This document shows, piece after piece, positions 9,002 to 17,516 of a stretch of 64,000 bases of DNA; positions within the stretch are counted from its first letter, which is position 1; each line of letters begins with the position of its first letter. The DNA is from Parabacteroides faecalis. GTDB taxonomy: Bacteria > Bacteroidota > Bacteroidia > Bacteroidales > Tannerellaceae. Location of the stretch: the NCBI RefSeq assembly GCF_022809355.1, contig NZ_JAKZMM010000018.1, forward strand, positions 1 to 64,000, in the 5' to 3' direction. The notes below the pieces were generated by a model, which made no database searches, was not told the DNA's origin, and saw nothing but the letters and a program-made list of their open reading frames with translations. A program made the position numbers and the translations under genes.

Positions 9002-9032
9002 CAAATGTAGAACAATAATTCTAACAAACAAA
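9002..9032 (-). promoter_or_regulatory. Promoter of the ilv operon
   Basis: On the minus strand TTTG (9032-9029), 19 bases, then TACATTTG (9009-9002) match the Bacteroidota TTTG-N19-21-TAnnTTTG consensus exactly. Transcription would start near 8995, about 30 bases before the leader peptide. Confidence 0.8.
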
Positions 9033-9239
9033 GAATTTAAAAGAAAAATATTAGTATTTCTTTCAAATATCAATTAAAGACTAATTTCTACTTGCACTTT
9101 AACAGAAATATCCTTTATAAGACAACCATGTATATGAATAACTCCAATCGGGAGTCAACCTCATTTATTTATAAAAAGATTTTAAGTCAACTAAATCCGT
9201 TAAATGACAGAACGATATCTGCAACTTAAGAAAATTATA
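9033..9239. other. AT-rich intergenic stretch, no gene seen
   Basis: Between the ilv promoter and the 22-bp repeat cluster I see no open frame with a start signal, no tRNA and no strong hairpin. Confidence 0.5.
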
Positions 9240-9327
9240 TCGTTTCACACTTGTGGAACGATCTCTTCACCTTTGTGGAACGATCGTTCCACCTATGTGG
9301 GATGATCGTATCACCTGGGTGAAACGG
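9240..9327. repeat. Four tandem 22-bp imperfect palindromes
   Basis: Units at 9240-9261, 9262-9283, 9284-9305 and 9306-9327 follow the pattern TCGTTCCACCTATGTGGAACGA with 2-6 changes each. Every unit is itself an inverted repeat (TCGTTCCAC/GTGGAACGA), so the block can form several alternative hairpins. It lies between the ilv promoter and the ftsK terminator, 300 bases from either gene. Confidence 0.8.
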
Positions 9328-9462
9328 TATAATTTATATATGAAAAAGACTTAACTATATAAGCTTTCGGAAAAACATGTAACCTTTATCCTTTTAAAAT
9401 GAAAAAGGCATTGTCAAAAAACACTGCTTAAAACGACCGGATTTTTCCAATCCATACCCCAT

Positions 9463-9499
9463 AAAAAAACGACCTGCATCCGAAGATACAAGTCGTTTT
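9463..9499 (-). terminator. ftsK intrinsic terminator with UUCG loop
   Basis: On the minus strand AAAACGACTTGTATC pairs along its whole 15 bases (two G-U pairs) with GATGCAGGTCGTTTT around a TTCG tetraloop and is followed by a T run. It lies 59 bases past the ftsK stop. Confidence 0.9.
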
Positions 9500-9557
9500 C
9501 ATTTCCAACTAAGTTATTAGCTACTCGTATTAAATTACATTCAATATTATCCTATTC

Positions 9558-12035
9558 TTACTTCAGGCTATTCAGAAGTTGCTCCAAGGTATATTCATCG
9601 GGGATCAATACCTGGCGCGCCTTACTTCCTTCTGACGGTCCTACGATTCCGGCTGCCTCCAGCTGATCCATCAATCGTCCGGCCCGGTTATATCCGATGG
9701 CAAACTTACGCTGGATCAAAGACGTTGAACCTTGCTGCTGGATAACAATCAACCGGGCAGCTTCGTTAAAGAACGGATCACGTTCCGAAAGATCTACAAC
9801 ACCTCCCAAGGATTTGTCGCCATCATTCTCGGCTACATATTCCGGCAACAGGTAGGCTGTCGGATAGGCAACCTGCTCACTGATATAATTAACGATATTC
9901 TCGACTTCAGGCGTATCAACAAAAGCACACTGGACACGAATCGTATCACTACCGGCAACAGAAATCAACATATCACCCCGACCAATCAAACGGTTAGCAC
10001 CCGGAGCATCCAAAATAGTACGAGAGTCGATCATTGATGCCACCTTAAAGGCGATACGACTTGGGAAGTTACCTTTAATCGTACCCGTAATCACTTTCGT
10101 ATCCGGTCGCTGCGTTGCCAGAATCATGTGAATACCCACGGCACGAGCCTTGGCAGCGATACGCGAAATAGGTAATTCTATCTCACGGCCGGAAGTGGCA
10201 ATCAAATCGGCAAACTCATCGACAATAGCCACAATATACGGCAAGAAGCGATGTCCCTTCTCCGGATTCAAATGACGGCTGATAAACTTCGTATTGTATT
10301 CCTTGATGTTTCTGACATTAGCCAATACCAATAATTTATAACGGTTTTCCATTTCGACAACCAACGAGTTCAGTGTTGCCACAGCATCAGCCGGTTCTGT
10401 TACAATCGGATGATCTGTATTCGGCAGTTTCGCCAAGTAATGCCGTTCGATCTTCGAATAGATACTAAACTCAACCATCTTCGGATCGACCATAACAAAC
10501 TTCAATTCTGCCGGATGCTTCTTATATAACAGAGAAGTTATGATCGCATTCAAACCGACAGACTTACCTTGTCCGGTCGCACCTGCTACGAGTAAGTGCG
10601 GAGTCTTGCAGAGATCGAACATATACACTTCGTTTGTAATGGTCTTTCCCATGGCAACCGGCAACTCATACTTGCATTCCTGGAACTTCTTCGAAGCGAT
10701 AACCGACTGCATTGATACCGTCTGCGGATTCTTGTTCGGTACTTCAATACCGATTGTTCCCTTACCCGGAATCGGGGCAATAATACGAATATTCAACGCC
10801 GCCAGCTTCAACGCAATATCATCTTCCAGCGTTTTGATCTTGGCGATACGGATTCCGGCTTCCGGAATAATCTCATACAAAGTGACCGTTGGTCCGACTG
10901 TTGCCTTGATAGAAGCAATCTTGATGTTGAATTCTTCCAATGCCTGCTTAATCTGCTGTTGGTTCTCATTCAAATCATCCATGCTGACTTCGTGAACACC
11001 TGTATCGTGCGGATCAAGCAATCCTAAAGTCGGGAACACATATTGTGACAAATCCAGACGAGGATCGTAGTCACCCAAAGCCTTACCCGAATAATCGGCA
11101 TCATCGTCCGGAGCCATTTCAACCGAAAATTCCGGATCTTCAGAAACCAGCTCACGTGGTTCTTCTTCCACTTCCTCTACATTATTATATACATACTCCG
11201 GCTTTTCATCCGCTTCTGCTTCAACAACGGCAGAGGCAGCTTCCTGTTCAGCCTTTTCAATTTCCTTTTCCGTATCGAACACATATTCGGGCGAAGGTTG
11301 TTCTACATCCATTACTGGCGAAGACTCCTCTTCTTCTACCACTGGCTTTTCAGACGCAGGCTCTGTTGCCACCGGTTGTTTCTTACGCTTCCAGTGAATA
11401 TTTCCAATCCAAGAAAAAGAGAAAGCCCGTTGCAAAAAAGGAATCGTCCGTTTGCTGGAGAAAATCGCAATAATCAGGAAAAAGCCCACCAACAGCAGGA
11501 ATGTTCCCGGAATACCAATATTGTTCTTTAAGATTTCCGTCGTGTAATATCCATGCTGGCCACCTAAATAAATAAAGGTATCTTCATAACCGCTAATAAA
11601 GAAAAAGGCAAAGAACCAAGAACCCCAAATCAATGTCGCCAAACAGAAAATAAATCGTTTGAGCAAAGAGATCTGTTTAATGTTCATCAGCTTGGCTCCA
11701 ACCGAACCCAAGAAGAACAGAATCATAAAAGAAGAAATACCAAACCAACGATTCATCAACAGATCTGCCAGGAAAGCACCTCGCACACCAGTCCAGTTTT
11801 CTACCGAACCCTGGTTAGTCAACAAATCCGTTACCGGGACATTCTCAATCTTACTCTGATCGGCTGCGCCTGTAAAGAAGAAAGATATCAGTGCCAGTCC
11901 GATATAAATCGTCACAATCGCACAAACCAAGCCCGTAATAAACCGGGTTCTTTCATTCGTAAAGAAAGCCTTGAACAATGCCCAATAACTAGGCTTCGTA
12001 TCATCTACCTTTTTATTTATTGTCTTTTTCGCCAT
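9558..12035 (-). CDS. ftsK: DNA translocase FtsK
   Basis: Hexameric, septum-anchored ATPase that pumps chromosomal DNA and promotes dimer resolution during cell division. The 825 residues contain four predicted membrane segments (about 28-55, 85-110, 125-150, 165-190), an acidic low-complexity linker (about 215-330, rich in Glu/Val/Pro), and the motor domain with Walker A GATGQGKS (about 482-489) and Walker B VAIVDEFADL (about 600). A C-terminal winged-helix gamma domain (about 760-825; QRKFAIGYNRAGRLMDQLE) reads the orienting sequences. Divergent from the DUF5063 gene, with TAAGTTTG (12069-12062) as a probable -7 box. Length and order are normal for the family. Confidence 0.96.
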   Translation of the reverse strand: MAKKTINKKVDDTKPSYWALFKAFFTNERTRFITGLVCAIVTIYIGLALISFFFTGAADQSKIENVPVTDLLTNQGSVENWTGVRGAFLADLLMNRWFGISSFMILFFLGSVGAKLMNIKQISLLKRFIFCLATLIWGSWFFAFFFISGYEDTFIYLGGQHGYYTTEILKNNIGIPGTFLLLVGFFLIIAIFSSKRTIPFLQRAFSFSWIGNIHWKRKKQPVATEPASEKPVVEEEESSPVMDVEQPSPEYVFDTEKEIEKAEQEAASAVVEAEADEKPEYVYNNVEEVEEEPRELVSEDPEFSVEMAPDDDADYSGKALGDYDPRLDLSQYVFPTLGLLDPHDTGVHEVSMDDLNENQQQIKQALEEFNIKIASIKATVGPTVTLYEIIPEAGIRIAKIKTLEDDIALKLAALNIRIIAPIPGKGTIGIEVPNKNPQTVSMQSVIASKKFQECKYELPVAMGKTITNEVYMFDLCKTPHLLVAGATGQGKSVGLNAIITSLLYKKHPAELKFVMVDPKMVEFSIYSKIERHYLAKLPNTDHPIVTEPADAVATLNSLVVEMENRYKLLVLANVRNIKEYNTKFISRHLNPEKGHRFLPYIVAIVDEFADLIATSGREIELPISRIAAKARAVGIHMILATQRPDTKVITGTIKGNFPSRIAFKVASMIDSRTILDAPGANRLIGRGDMLISVAGSDTIRVQCAFVDTPEVENIVNYISEQVAYPTAYLLPEYVAENDGDKSLGGVVDLSERDPFFNEAARLIVIQQQGSTSLIQRKFAIGYNRAGRLMDQLEAAGIVGPSEGSKARQVLIPDEYTLEQLLNSLK

Positions 12036-12061
12036 ATCTATTTATTCGATTTTTGTTTTGC

Positions 12062-12135
12062 AAACTTACGTAAAATATCCTTATTAATTAATGCATCGGC
12101 AATTTTTTAAGAAACAAATAATATTACTAACTTTG
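12062..12135. promoter_or_regulatory. Divergent promoters for ftsK and the DUF5063 operon
   Basis: TAAGTTTG on the minus strand (12069-12062) faces ftsK, and TAACTTTG on the plus strand (12128-12135) faces DUF5063. Neither has an equally clear TTTG box. The plus-strand box lies downstream of a possible ATG at 12091 and so argues against that start. Confidence 0.55.
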
Positions 12136-12222
12136 CAAATCGAAAAAGCAGACTCGATTTTACTGAATCAAGTAGGCGTTTATTTTCAAGATCTGCATAA
12201 TAATCAAGATATTTCTGAGGCG

Positions 12223-12768
12223 ATGAAAAAAGAGAACAATCCTGTATATGACCGGAACACGTTGGAGTTCGTAACAGTAGCTCTCGAATATTGCACATTT
12301 GTTGAAAGAGCCAACCGTTCGGAACTGCTAGACTTTGTTGACAAAGCGACCAAGATATTGCCGTTGCTTTACCTGAAAGCCTCACTGCTTCCTGCAATCG
12401 AGCCGGATGAATTATTCGAACCGGAGATGAGTGTCACCGAAGAGATGTACGAATCTGTCCGTTCCAGCATTGCAGCTTTGTTGGAAGACAAAGACTCTTA
12501 TCTGGATACTTTCCATCCGGATATGGCTTATAGTGAAACACCGATCATTGCTTTTATCTCTGAGAATCTGGCTGACGTATATCAGGATGTGGGCAACTTC
12601 GTTTCACTGTTCCGCCAAGGTAATGAATTCGTGATGCGCGAAACCATTGGTCTGTGTTATCAGAACTTCTGTAACTATTGGGGACAACCGTTGCTGAATG
12701 CTTTGAAAGCCTTACATCATCTGCGTTATGCCGATGAGAGTTTGAACGAATTAAAAGAAAGTGAATGA
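12223..12768 (+). CDS. DUF5063 family protein
   Basis: A mostly helical protein of unknown function (DUF5063), conserved in Bacteroidales next to a 3'-5' exonuclease gene as here. I start it at ATG 12223 (181 residues, MKKENNPVYDRNTLEFVTVA) because family members begin near this point and the TAACTTTG promoter element at 12128-12135 lies downstream of the alternative ATG at 12091. It has no signal peptide or membrane segment, so it is probably cytoplasmic. Its stop overlaps the start of the exonuclease gene (ATGA), which implies translational coupling. The role is unknown. Confidence 0.85.
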   Translation: MKKENNPVYDRNTLEFVTVALEYCTFVERANRSELLDFVDKATKILPLLYLKASLLPAIEPDELFEPEMSVTEEMYESVRSSIAALLEDKDSYLDTFHPDMAYSETPIIAFISENLADVYQDVGNFVSLFRQGNEFVMRETIGLCYQNFCNYWGQPLLNALKALHHLRYADESLNELKESE

Positions 12769-13349
12769 TTGAGAAATATGTAAATAAGATTACCAAAGAG
12801 GAAATCGCCTTATTACCCATTGAGGAATTTAAAGGAAGAATCATCACGCTGCTCACCGAAAAAGATGCAGACAAAGCGGTTGATTATCTTTCTCAATTTC
12901 CGATGATAGGTTTTGACACGGAGACACGTCCCAGTTTCAAGAAAGGACAGCGCTTCAAAGTATCGCTGGTCCAATTATCTACCGACGACACGTGCTTCCT
13001 GTTCCGGCTGAATTATATGGGATTTCCCGAATCACTCGAACATCTGTTGGGCAATGCCAATATACTTAAAGTAGGTCTGTCGCTTCGGGATGACTTCGGA
13101 GCCATGCGTAAACGGATCGAGATTGAACCGCAAAACTTCCTCGATTTACAAGTTTACGTAAAGCAATTCGGCATAGAAGAGGCCAGCTTACAGAAGATAT
13201 ATGCCATCCTCTTCCAGAAGAAAATATCCAAAGGACAACGACTGTCGAACTGGGAAGCTGATGTATTGACTTCGTCCCAGCAAAAATATGCCGCCCTAGA
13301 CGCATGGGCGTGCCTGCAAATTTATAAACAACTGAATAATCAAGCATAA
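12765..13349 (+). CDS. DEDD-type 3'-5' exonuclease (RNase D/WRN-like domain)
   Basis: A 194-residue single-domain 3'-5' exonuclease. The DEDD metal-binding residues can be placed: Asp and Glu in IGFDTETRP (about 49-56), Asp in LSLRDDFGAM, and the final Asp in AALDAWACLQIYK near the C-terminus. It resembles the exonuclease domain of RNase D and WRN without the HRDC domains, so whether DNA or RNA is the substrate is open. It overlaps the DUF5063 gene by 4 bases and the methyltransferase gene by one (TAATG), so the three are co-translated. Confidence 0.88.
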   Translation: MIEKYVNKITKEEIALLPIEEFKGRIITLLTEKDADKAVDYLSQFPMIGFDTETRPSFKKGQRFKVSLVQLSTDDTCFLFRLNYMGFPESLEHLLGNANILKVGLSLRDDFGAMRKRIEIEPQNFLDLQVYVKQFGIEEASLQKIYAILFQKKISKGQRLSNWEADVLTSSQQKYAALDAWACLQIYKQLNNQA

Positions 13350-14533
13350 TGAGTTACAGTAAAGTATTTCTGAAACCCAAGAAGGAAGAATCTTTGTTAC
13401 GTTTCCATCCGTGGGTATTTTCCGGAGCCATCCAACGCATTGAAGGGAAACCGGAAGAAGGAGACTTGGTCGAAGTATATGGTGCCAACCAGCAGTTCCT
13501 GGCTGTAGGACATTACCAGATCGGAAGCATCGCCGTACGGGTATTATCGTTTACCCAACGAGAGATTGATCATACATTCTGGGTGGAAAGAATCCGTTCT
13601 GCCTATCAATTACGTTGTATTTTGGGATTAGCCAATACTCCCAACAACAATACATACCGATTGGTACACGGAGAAGGCGACAGTCTGCCCGGATTGGTAA
13701 TAGATATGTATGCACATACTGCTGTCATGCAGGCACATTCAGTAGGAATGCACAAATACCGGCTTGAGATTGCCGAAGCATTGAAAGAAGTATTGGGCGA
13801 TACGCTACAGAATATCTACTACAAATCGGAGACAACACTGCCTTACAAAGCAGACCTCAACAGTGAAAACGGATATATCTACGGACATGATGTAGAAGAT
13901 ATCGCGTTGGAAAACGGATTGAAGTTTTGCGTAGACTGGCAAAAAGGACAAAAAACCGGTTTCTTTGTTGACCAACGGGAAAACCGTTCTTTACTGGAAC
14001 ATTACTCCAAAGGCCGGTCTGTCTTGAATATGTTCTGCTATACCGGTGGATTTTCTTTTTATGCCATGCGAGGCGGAGCCAAGTTAGTACATTCTGTTGA
14101 CAGCTCGGCCAAAGCCATTTCGTTGACAAACCGAAATGTAGAGTTAAACTTTCCCGGAGATCCCCGACATCAGGCATTTGCAGAAGATGCATTCAAATAC
14201 CTGGAACGGATGGGAAATAATTACGACTTGATCATCCTTGATCCTCCGGCTTTTGCCAAGCATAAGAATGTTTTGCGCAATGCCCTGCAAGGATACCGCA
14301 AGCTGAATGCCATAGCTTTCGAGAAGATTCAGCCGGGAGGTATTTTGTTCACGTTCTCTTGCTCTCAGGTTGTCAGCAAAGAGAATTTCAGACTGGCTGT
14401 TTTCAGCGCTGCAGCCCAAGCCGGAAGAAATGTCCGCATCTTGCATCAATTGACACAACCGGCCGATCATCCGGTCAATATTTATCATCCGGAAGGTGAA
14501 TATCTGAAAGGATTGGTTCTATATGTAGAATAA
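13349..14533 (+). CDS. rlmI: Class I rRNA large-subunit methyltransferase (RlmI-like)
   Basis: SAM-dependent m5C methyltransferase of the RlmI/YccW type, which modifies 23S rRNA cytosine 1962 in E. coli. The 394 residues comprise an N-terminal PUA domain (about 1-75), the RlmI linker region, and a Rossmann methyltransferase domain with the SAM motif LNMFCYTGGFSFYA (about 225-238), DPPAFAKH (about 298-305) and the catalytic-Cys motif FSCSQVV (about 336). It shares overlapping start/stop codons with the exonuclease gene. The exact target base in this organism is inferred from family membership. Confidence 0.87.
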   Translation: MSYSKVFLKPKKEESLLRFHPWVFSGAIQRIEGKPEEGDLVEVYGANQQFLAVGHYQIGSIAVRVLSFTQREIDHTFWVERIRSAYQLRCILGLANTPNNNTYRLVHGEGDSLPGLVIDMYAHTAVMQAHSVGMHKYRLEIAEALKEVLGDTLQNIYYKSETTLPYKADLNSENGYIYGHDVEDIALENGLKFCVDWQKGQKTGFFVDQRENRSLLEHYSKGRSVLNMFCYTGGFSFYAMRGGAKLVHSVDSSAKAISLTNRNVELNFPGDPRHQAFAEDAFKYLERMGNNYDLIILDPPAFAKHKNVLRNALQGYRKLNAIAFEKIQPGGILFTFSCSQVVSKENFRLAVFSAAAQAGRNVRILHQLTQPADHPVNIYHPEGEYLKGLVLYVE

Positions 14534-14567
14534 TCCGAATCCATATGTTTAATTCAATCTATTTAAA

Positions 14568-15569
14568 ATGGAAAAACAAATAGATGAAGAAGCATTAAAA
14601 CAGAAGGTACAAAAATATATTGTAACCATCTCTTGTCTGATTCTGATAGGTAAATTTATAGCCTATTACATCACACAGTCTGTAGGAGTCCTGACGGATG
14701 CCTTGGAAAGTATTGTCAACGTCGTTGCCGGATTTATCAGTTTAGGCAGTCTACGCTGGAGCGCTCTGCCGAAAGACGAACACCATCCATTCGGACACGG
14801 GAAAATAGAACTGATATCCGCCTCTATAGAAGGCATACTTATCAGCATTGCCGGTGCCATGATCATTTACGAAGGTATCATGCGTCTGTTTTCACCGGTA
14901 GAAGTTATGCACTTGGATATCGGTATCTACATTGTTGCTTTCTCCGGATTACTTAATTATCTGATGGGATGGTATAGTATCCGTATTGGGAAACGCTATA
15001 ACTCCATGGCCTTGATTGCCGGAGGAAAGCATTTACAATCCGATACCTACTCAACCATCGGTCTAGTTGCAGGTCTTGTTGTACTCTATTTAACCCAAAT
15101 TGTTTGGATTGATAGTTTACTGGCGTTATTGTTCGGAGGCTTAATTGCTGGAACCGGAATATCCATTCTGCGCAAGACAATTGCCAACCTGCTGGATGCA
15201 GCCGACGAACAGTTATTAAATGATCTCGTCCAAACACTGAACGAAAAGCGTCCGCCTGAATGGATTGACATACATAATACACGCATCATCAAGTCTGGAA
15301 GTTATCTGTATATTGACTGCGATTTGACGATACCCTGGTATTATACCATCGAAGAAGGTCATCAGGAAGCAGCCAAACTGCAAGATCTTCTACGTGACAA
15401 ATATGCAAATAAGGTACAGCTAACAATCCATTTGGATCCGTGTAATATCTTTGATAAACTGAAATGTAATACGTGTGCACTCCAACACTGCAAGTATAGA
15501 CGCGAAGCATTTACAGAACAAGAAACCATCAGTCTGACCAGTTTCACCGGAGCTGGAGGAGAAGTCTGA
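14568..15569 (+). CDS. Cation diffusion facilitator (CDF) family metal exporter
   Basis: A 333-residue membrane transporter that exchanges divalent metal (typically Zn, Fe or Mn) for protons. Six membrane segments span about residues 15-215. Metal-site motifs are DALES in TM2 (about 43), the HHPFGHGKIE loop (about 68-77) and HLQSDTYST in TM5 (about 151-159). A cytoplasmic ferredoxin-like C-terminal domain follows, ending in an unusual Cys cluster (CNIFDKLKCNTCALQHC) which could bind metal. It follows the rlmI gene by 34 bases and ends at a strong bidirectional terminator. Confidence 0.88.
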   Translation: MEKQIDEEALKQKVQKYIVTISCLILIGKFIAYYITQSVGVLTDALESIVNVVAGFISLGSLRWSALPKDEHHPFGHGKIELISASIEGILISIAGAMIIYEGIMRLFSPVEVMHLDIGIYIVAFSGLLNYLMGWYSIRIGKRYNSMALIAGGKHLQSDTYSTIGLVAGLVVLYLTQIVWIDSLLALLFGGLIAGTGISILRKTIANLLDAADEQLLNDLVQTLNEKRPPEWIDIHNTRIIKSGSYLYIDCDLTIPWYYTIEEGHQEAAKLQDLLRDKYANKVQLTIHLDPCNIFDKLKCNTCALQHCKYRREAFTEQETISLTSFTGAGGEV

Positions 15570-15593
15570 TTAAAATAAACGAAGATCAAAAAC

Positions 15594-15631
15594 AAAAGAA
15601 ACGAGAATCGAAATTGATTCTCGTTTCTTTT
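15594..15631. terminator. Bidirectional intrinsic terminator
   Basis: AAAAGAAACGAGAATC (15594-15609) pairs perfectly over 16 bases with GATTCTCGTTTCTTTT (15616-15631) and is followed by TGTTTTTT. It ends the CDF transcript. The core matches the hairpin at 2676-2702. Confidence 0.88.
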
Positions 15632-15670
15632 GTTTTTTACCTCAATATAGAATCATTATTACAAATAAAA

Positions 15671-15699
15671 AAGAGAATCCAAAAGATTTGGATTCTCTT
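15671..15699 (-). terminator. Terminator of the initiator tRNA
   Basis: On the minus strand a perfect 13-base stem (15699-15687 with 15683-15671) with a 3-base loop is followed by TTTTTTATTTG, 15 bases after the tRNA 3' end. Confidence 0.85.
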
Positions 15700-15714
15700 C
15701 CTGATTCTGCTTTG

Positions 15715-15786
<72 letters not shown>

Positions 15787-15821
15787 ATCTAGTTTAATCA
15801 TTATTTGAATGATTTCGGGTG

Positions 15822-15852
15822 CAAAGGTAAGACAATTTTTACAAAGAACAAA
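15822..15852 (-). promoter_or_regulatory. Promoter of the initiator tRNA
   Basis: TTTG (15852-15849), 19 bases, TACCTTTG (15829-15822) on the minus strand, a full consensus match. The tRNA begins 36 bases later. Confidence 0.8.
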
Positions 15853-15942
15853 TTTTTCGCAAGTTTTTTTATCCGACTTGTTATTATATGATTCTTTTTA
15901 AGTACTTTTGCGCACAAATCTATTTAAAATGTGCAATACGTT

Positions 15943-16539
15943 ATGCCGATGACAGTTTCAAAAACGAGGGAAATGTTAATCGATGTGGCCAGACAACTGT
16001 TTGCCCGCATGGGGGTTGATAACACCACAATGAATGATATTGCACTGGCTTCCAAAAAAGGACGCCGGACATTATATACCTATTTCAAAAGCAAAAACGA
16101 GATCTATCTGGCTGTAGTTGAATCAGAACTTAACCGCCTGCATAAGATGTTGTGTGACGTTGCCGAAAAGGATTTACCTGCCGACGAAAAACTGATGACC
16201 TTCATATATGCCCGCCTGGATGCAGTAAAAGCATTGGTTTTCCGTAACGGTACATTACGAGCTACCTTTTTCCGAGATATTTGGCGTGTAGAAAAAGTCC
16301 GCAAAAGTTTTGATATGCGCGAAATTGAAATTCTGAAAAGCATACTCGACGACGGCGTGAAAGAAGGTATATTTTCTATGCCCGACACCGATATTACTGC
16401 GTTGGTTTTACACCATGCCCTAAAGGGATTGGAAGTACCCTATATCCGAGGTATCATGGGCGATAATATCAGCCAACGCATCAAACGTAGAGACAATGTA
16501 GTGAATTTAATATTCAATGGTATTAAGATAAAGAAATAA
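15943..16539 (+). CDS. TetR/AcrR family transcriptional regulator
   Basis: A 198-residue one-component repressor-type regulator. The N-terminal TetR HTH spans about residues 5-52 (ARQLFARMGVDNTTMNDIALASKKGRRTLYTYFKSK). The C-terminal ligand domain is family-specific and gives no clue to the ligand. I choose ATG 15943 over an in-frame GTG at 15931; TACTTTTG at 15903-15910 is a likely -7 box. It precedes KAS III and fabG by short gaps (10 and 22 bases), so it may control this small fatty-acid synthesis operon; that is inference. Confidence 0.85.
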   Translation: MPMTVSKTREMLIDVARQLFARMGVDNTTMNDIALASKKGRRTLYTYFKSKNEIYLAVVESELNRLHKMLCDVAEKDLPADEKLMTFIYARLDAVKALVFRNGTLRATFFRDIWRVEKVRKSFDMREIEILKSILDDGVKEGIFSMPDTDITALVLHHALKGLEVPYIRGIMGDNISQRIKRRDNVVNLIFNGIKIKK

Positions 16540-16549
16540 TCAAGAGACG

Positions 16550-17494
16550 ATGTATATTAATGCGACAGGTTTTTATATACCCGAAGCGCGGGTAGATAAC
16601 CAACATTTTTTGGAGTTGAATGGCCTAACCAGCGAATGGATCGAACAACGTACAGGAATCCGTACCCGTTCAATCGCTAAACCGGAAGAAAATATTAACA
16701 CCATGAGTATGGAAGCTCTTCGGAATGCCCTGCCTCAATTACCTTACGACATTACAGAGGTAGATCTTATCATCTCCGCTTCCTATTCACCTTATGATAC
16801 AGTTGCTACGGCAGCCCATAACGCTCAGTTCGAATTTAACATCACAAATGCGAAAGCTTTGTATCTATCTTCTGCTTGTTCTTCATTCATCAATGCGCTA
16901 GAAGTAGTAGAAGGTTATTTTGCTATGGGGAAAGCCAGCAAGGCCCTCATCTTAGGAGCTGATAAAAACTCGGCCTATTGGAACGAAACCGATCCGAAAG
17001 CCGGACATCTATGGGGAGATGCCGCTGCTGCTTTCTTTTTATCCAAAGAACGAATTACAGAAAAAGATGCCGAAGTTATCGAAGTATATACACAGGGATT
17101 AGGTTATTTACCGAAAGCTCCCGAAGCAGTACATTTACGTCCGCGTGACGGTGGTATTATGATGCCAGAAGGACGTGATGTATTCATGCAGGCTTGTACC
17201 TATATGCCTAAGAACGTATTGTTTCTGCTGGAAAAGAACGGATATACATTAGATGACCTGAGTTATTTCATCGGTCACCAGGCAAACATGCGAATCATGG
17301 CTAATATTGCCAAACAACTGAACTTGCCGGAAGAAAAATTCTTACACAACATTGAAGAATTAGGAAACACCGGATCTGTCAGTTCAGCCTTAGTGTATGC
17401 ACAAAATGCACATAAGTTCAAGAAAAACGACCTAATAGCCTTGACCGTCTTTGGCGGAGGTTATTCAACGGGTGCTTGTTTGATTAAATGTTAA
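16550..17494 (+). CDS. 3-oxoacyl-ACP synthase III (FabH-like)
   Basis: Thiolase-fold condensing enzyme of the KAS III group (EC 2.3.1.180), which joins an acyl-CoA starter to malonyl-ACP. The Cys-His-Asn triad is intact: Cys110 in SSACSSF, His243 in IGHQANMR, Asn273 in ELGNTGSVSS. At 314 residues it is of normal length. It lies between a TetR regulator and fabG on the plus strand. Bacteroidales often carry more than one FabH-like protein, so this may be a secondary copy; I leave the symbol empty. Confidence 0.88.
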   Translation: MYINATGFYIPEARVDNQHFLELNGLTSEWIEQRTGIRTRSIAKPEENINTMSMEALRNALPQLPYDITEVDLIISASYSPYDTVATAAHNAQFEFNITNAKALYLSSACSSFINALEVVEGYFAMGKASKALILGADKNSAYWNETDPKAGHLWGDAAAAFFLSKERITEKDAEVIEVYTQGLGYLPKAPEAVHLRPRDGGIMMPEGRDVFMQACTYMPKNVLFLLEKNGYTLDDLSYFIGHQANMRIMANIAKQLNLPEEKFLHNIEELGNTGSVSSALVYAQNAHKFKKNDLIALTVFGGGYSTGACLIKC

Positions 17495-17516
17495 TCTTTA
17501 AAAGAGAAAAAAGAAT

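Noticed and set aside
9240-9327. CRISPR-like array of 22-bp repeats
   Set aside because: Units directly abut each other and are palindromic; there are no spacers.
12091-12222. N-terminal extension of the DUF5063 protein
   Set aside because: The ATG at 12091 lies upstream of the TAACTTTG promoter element at 12128-12135, and the family starts near 12223.
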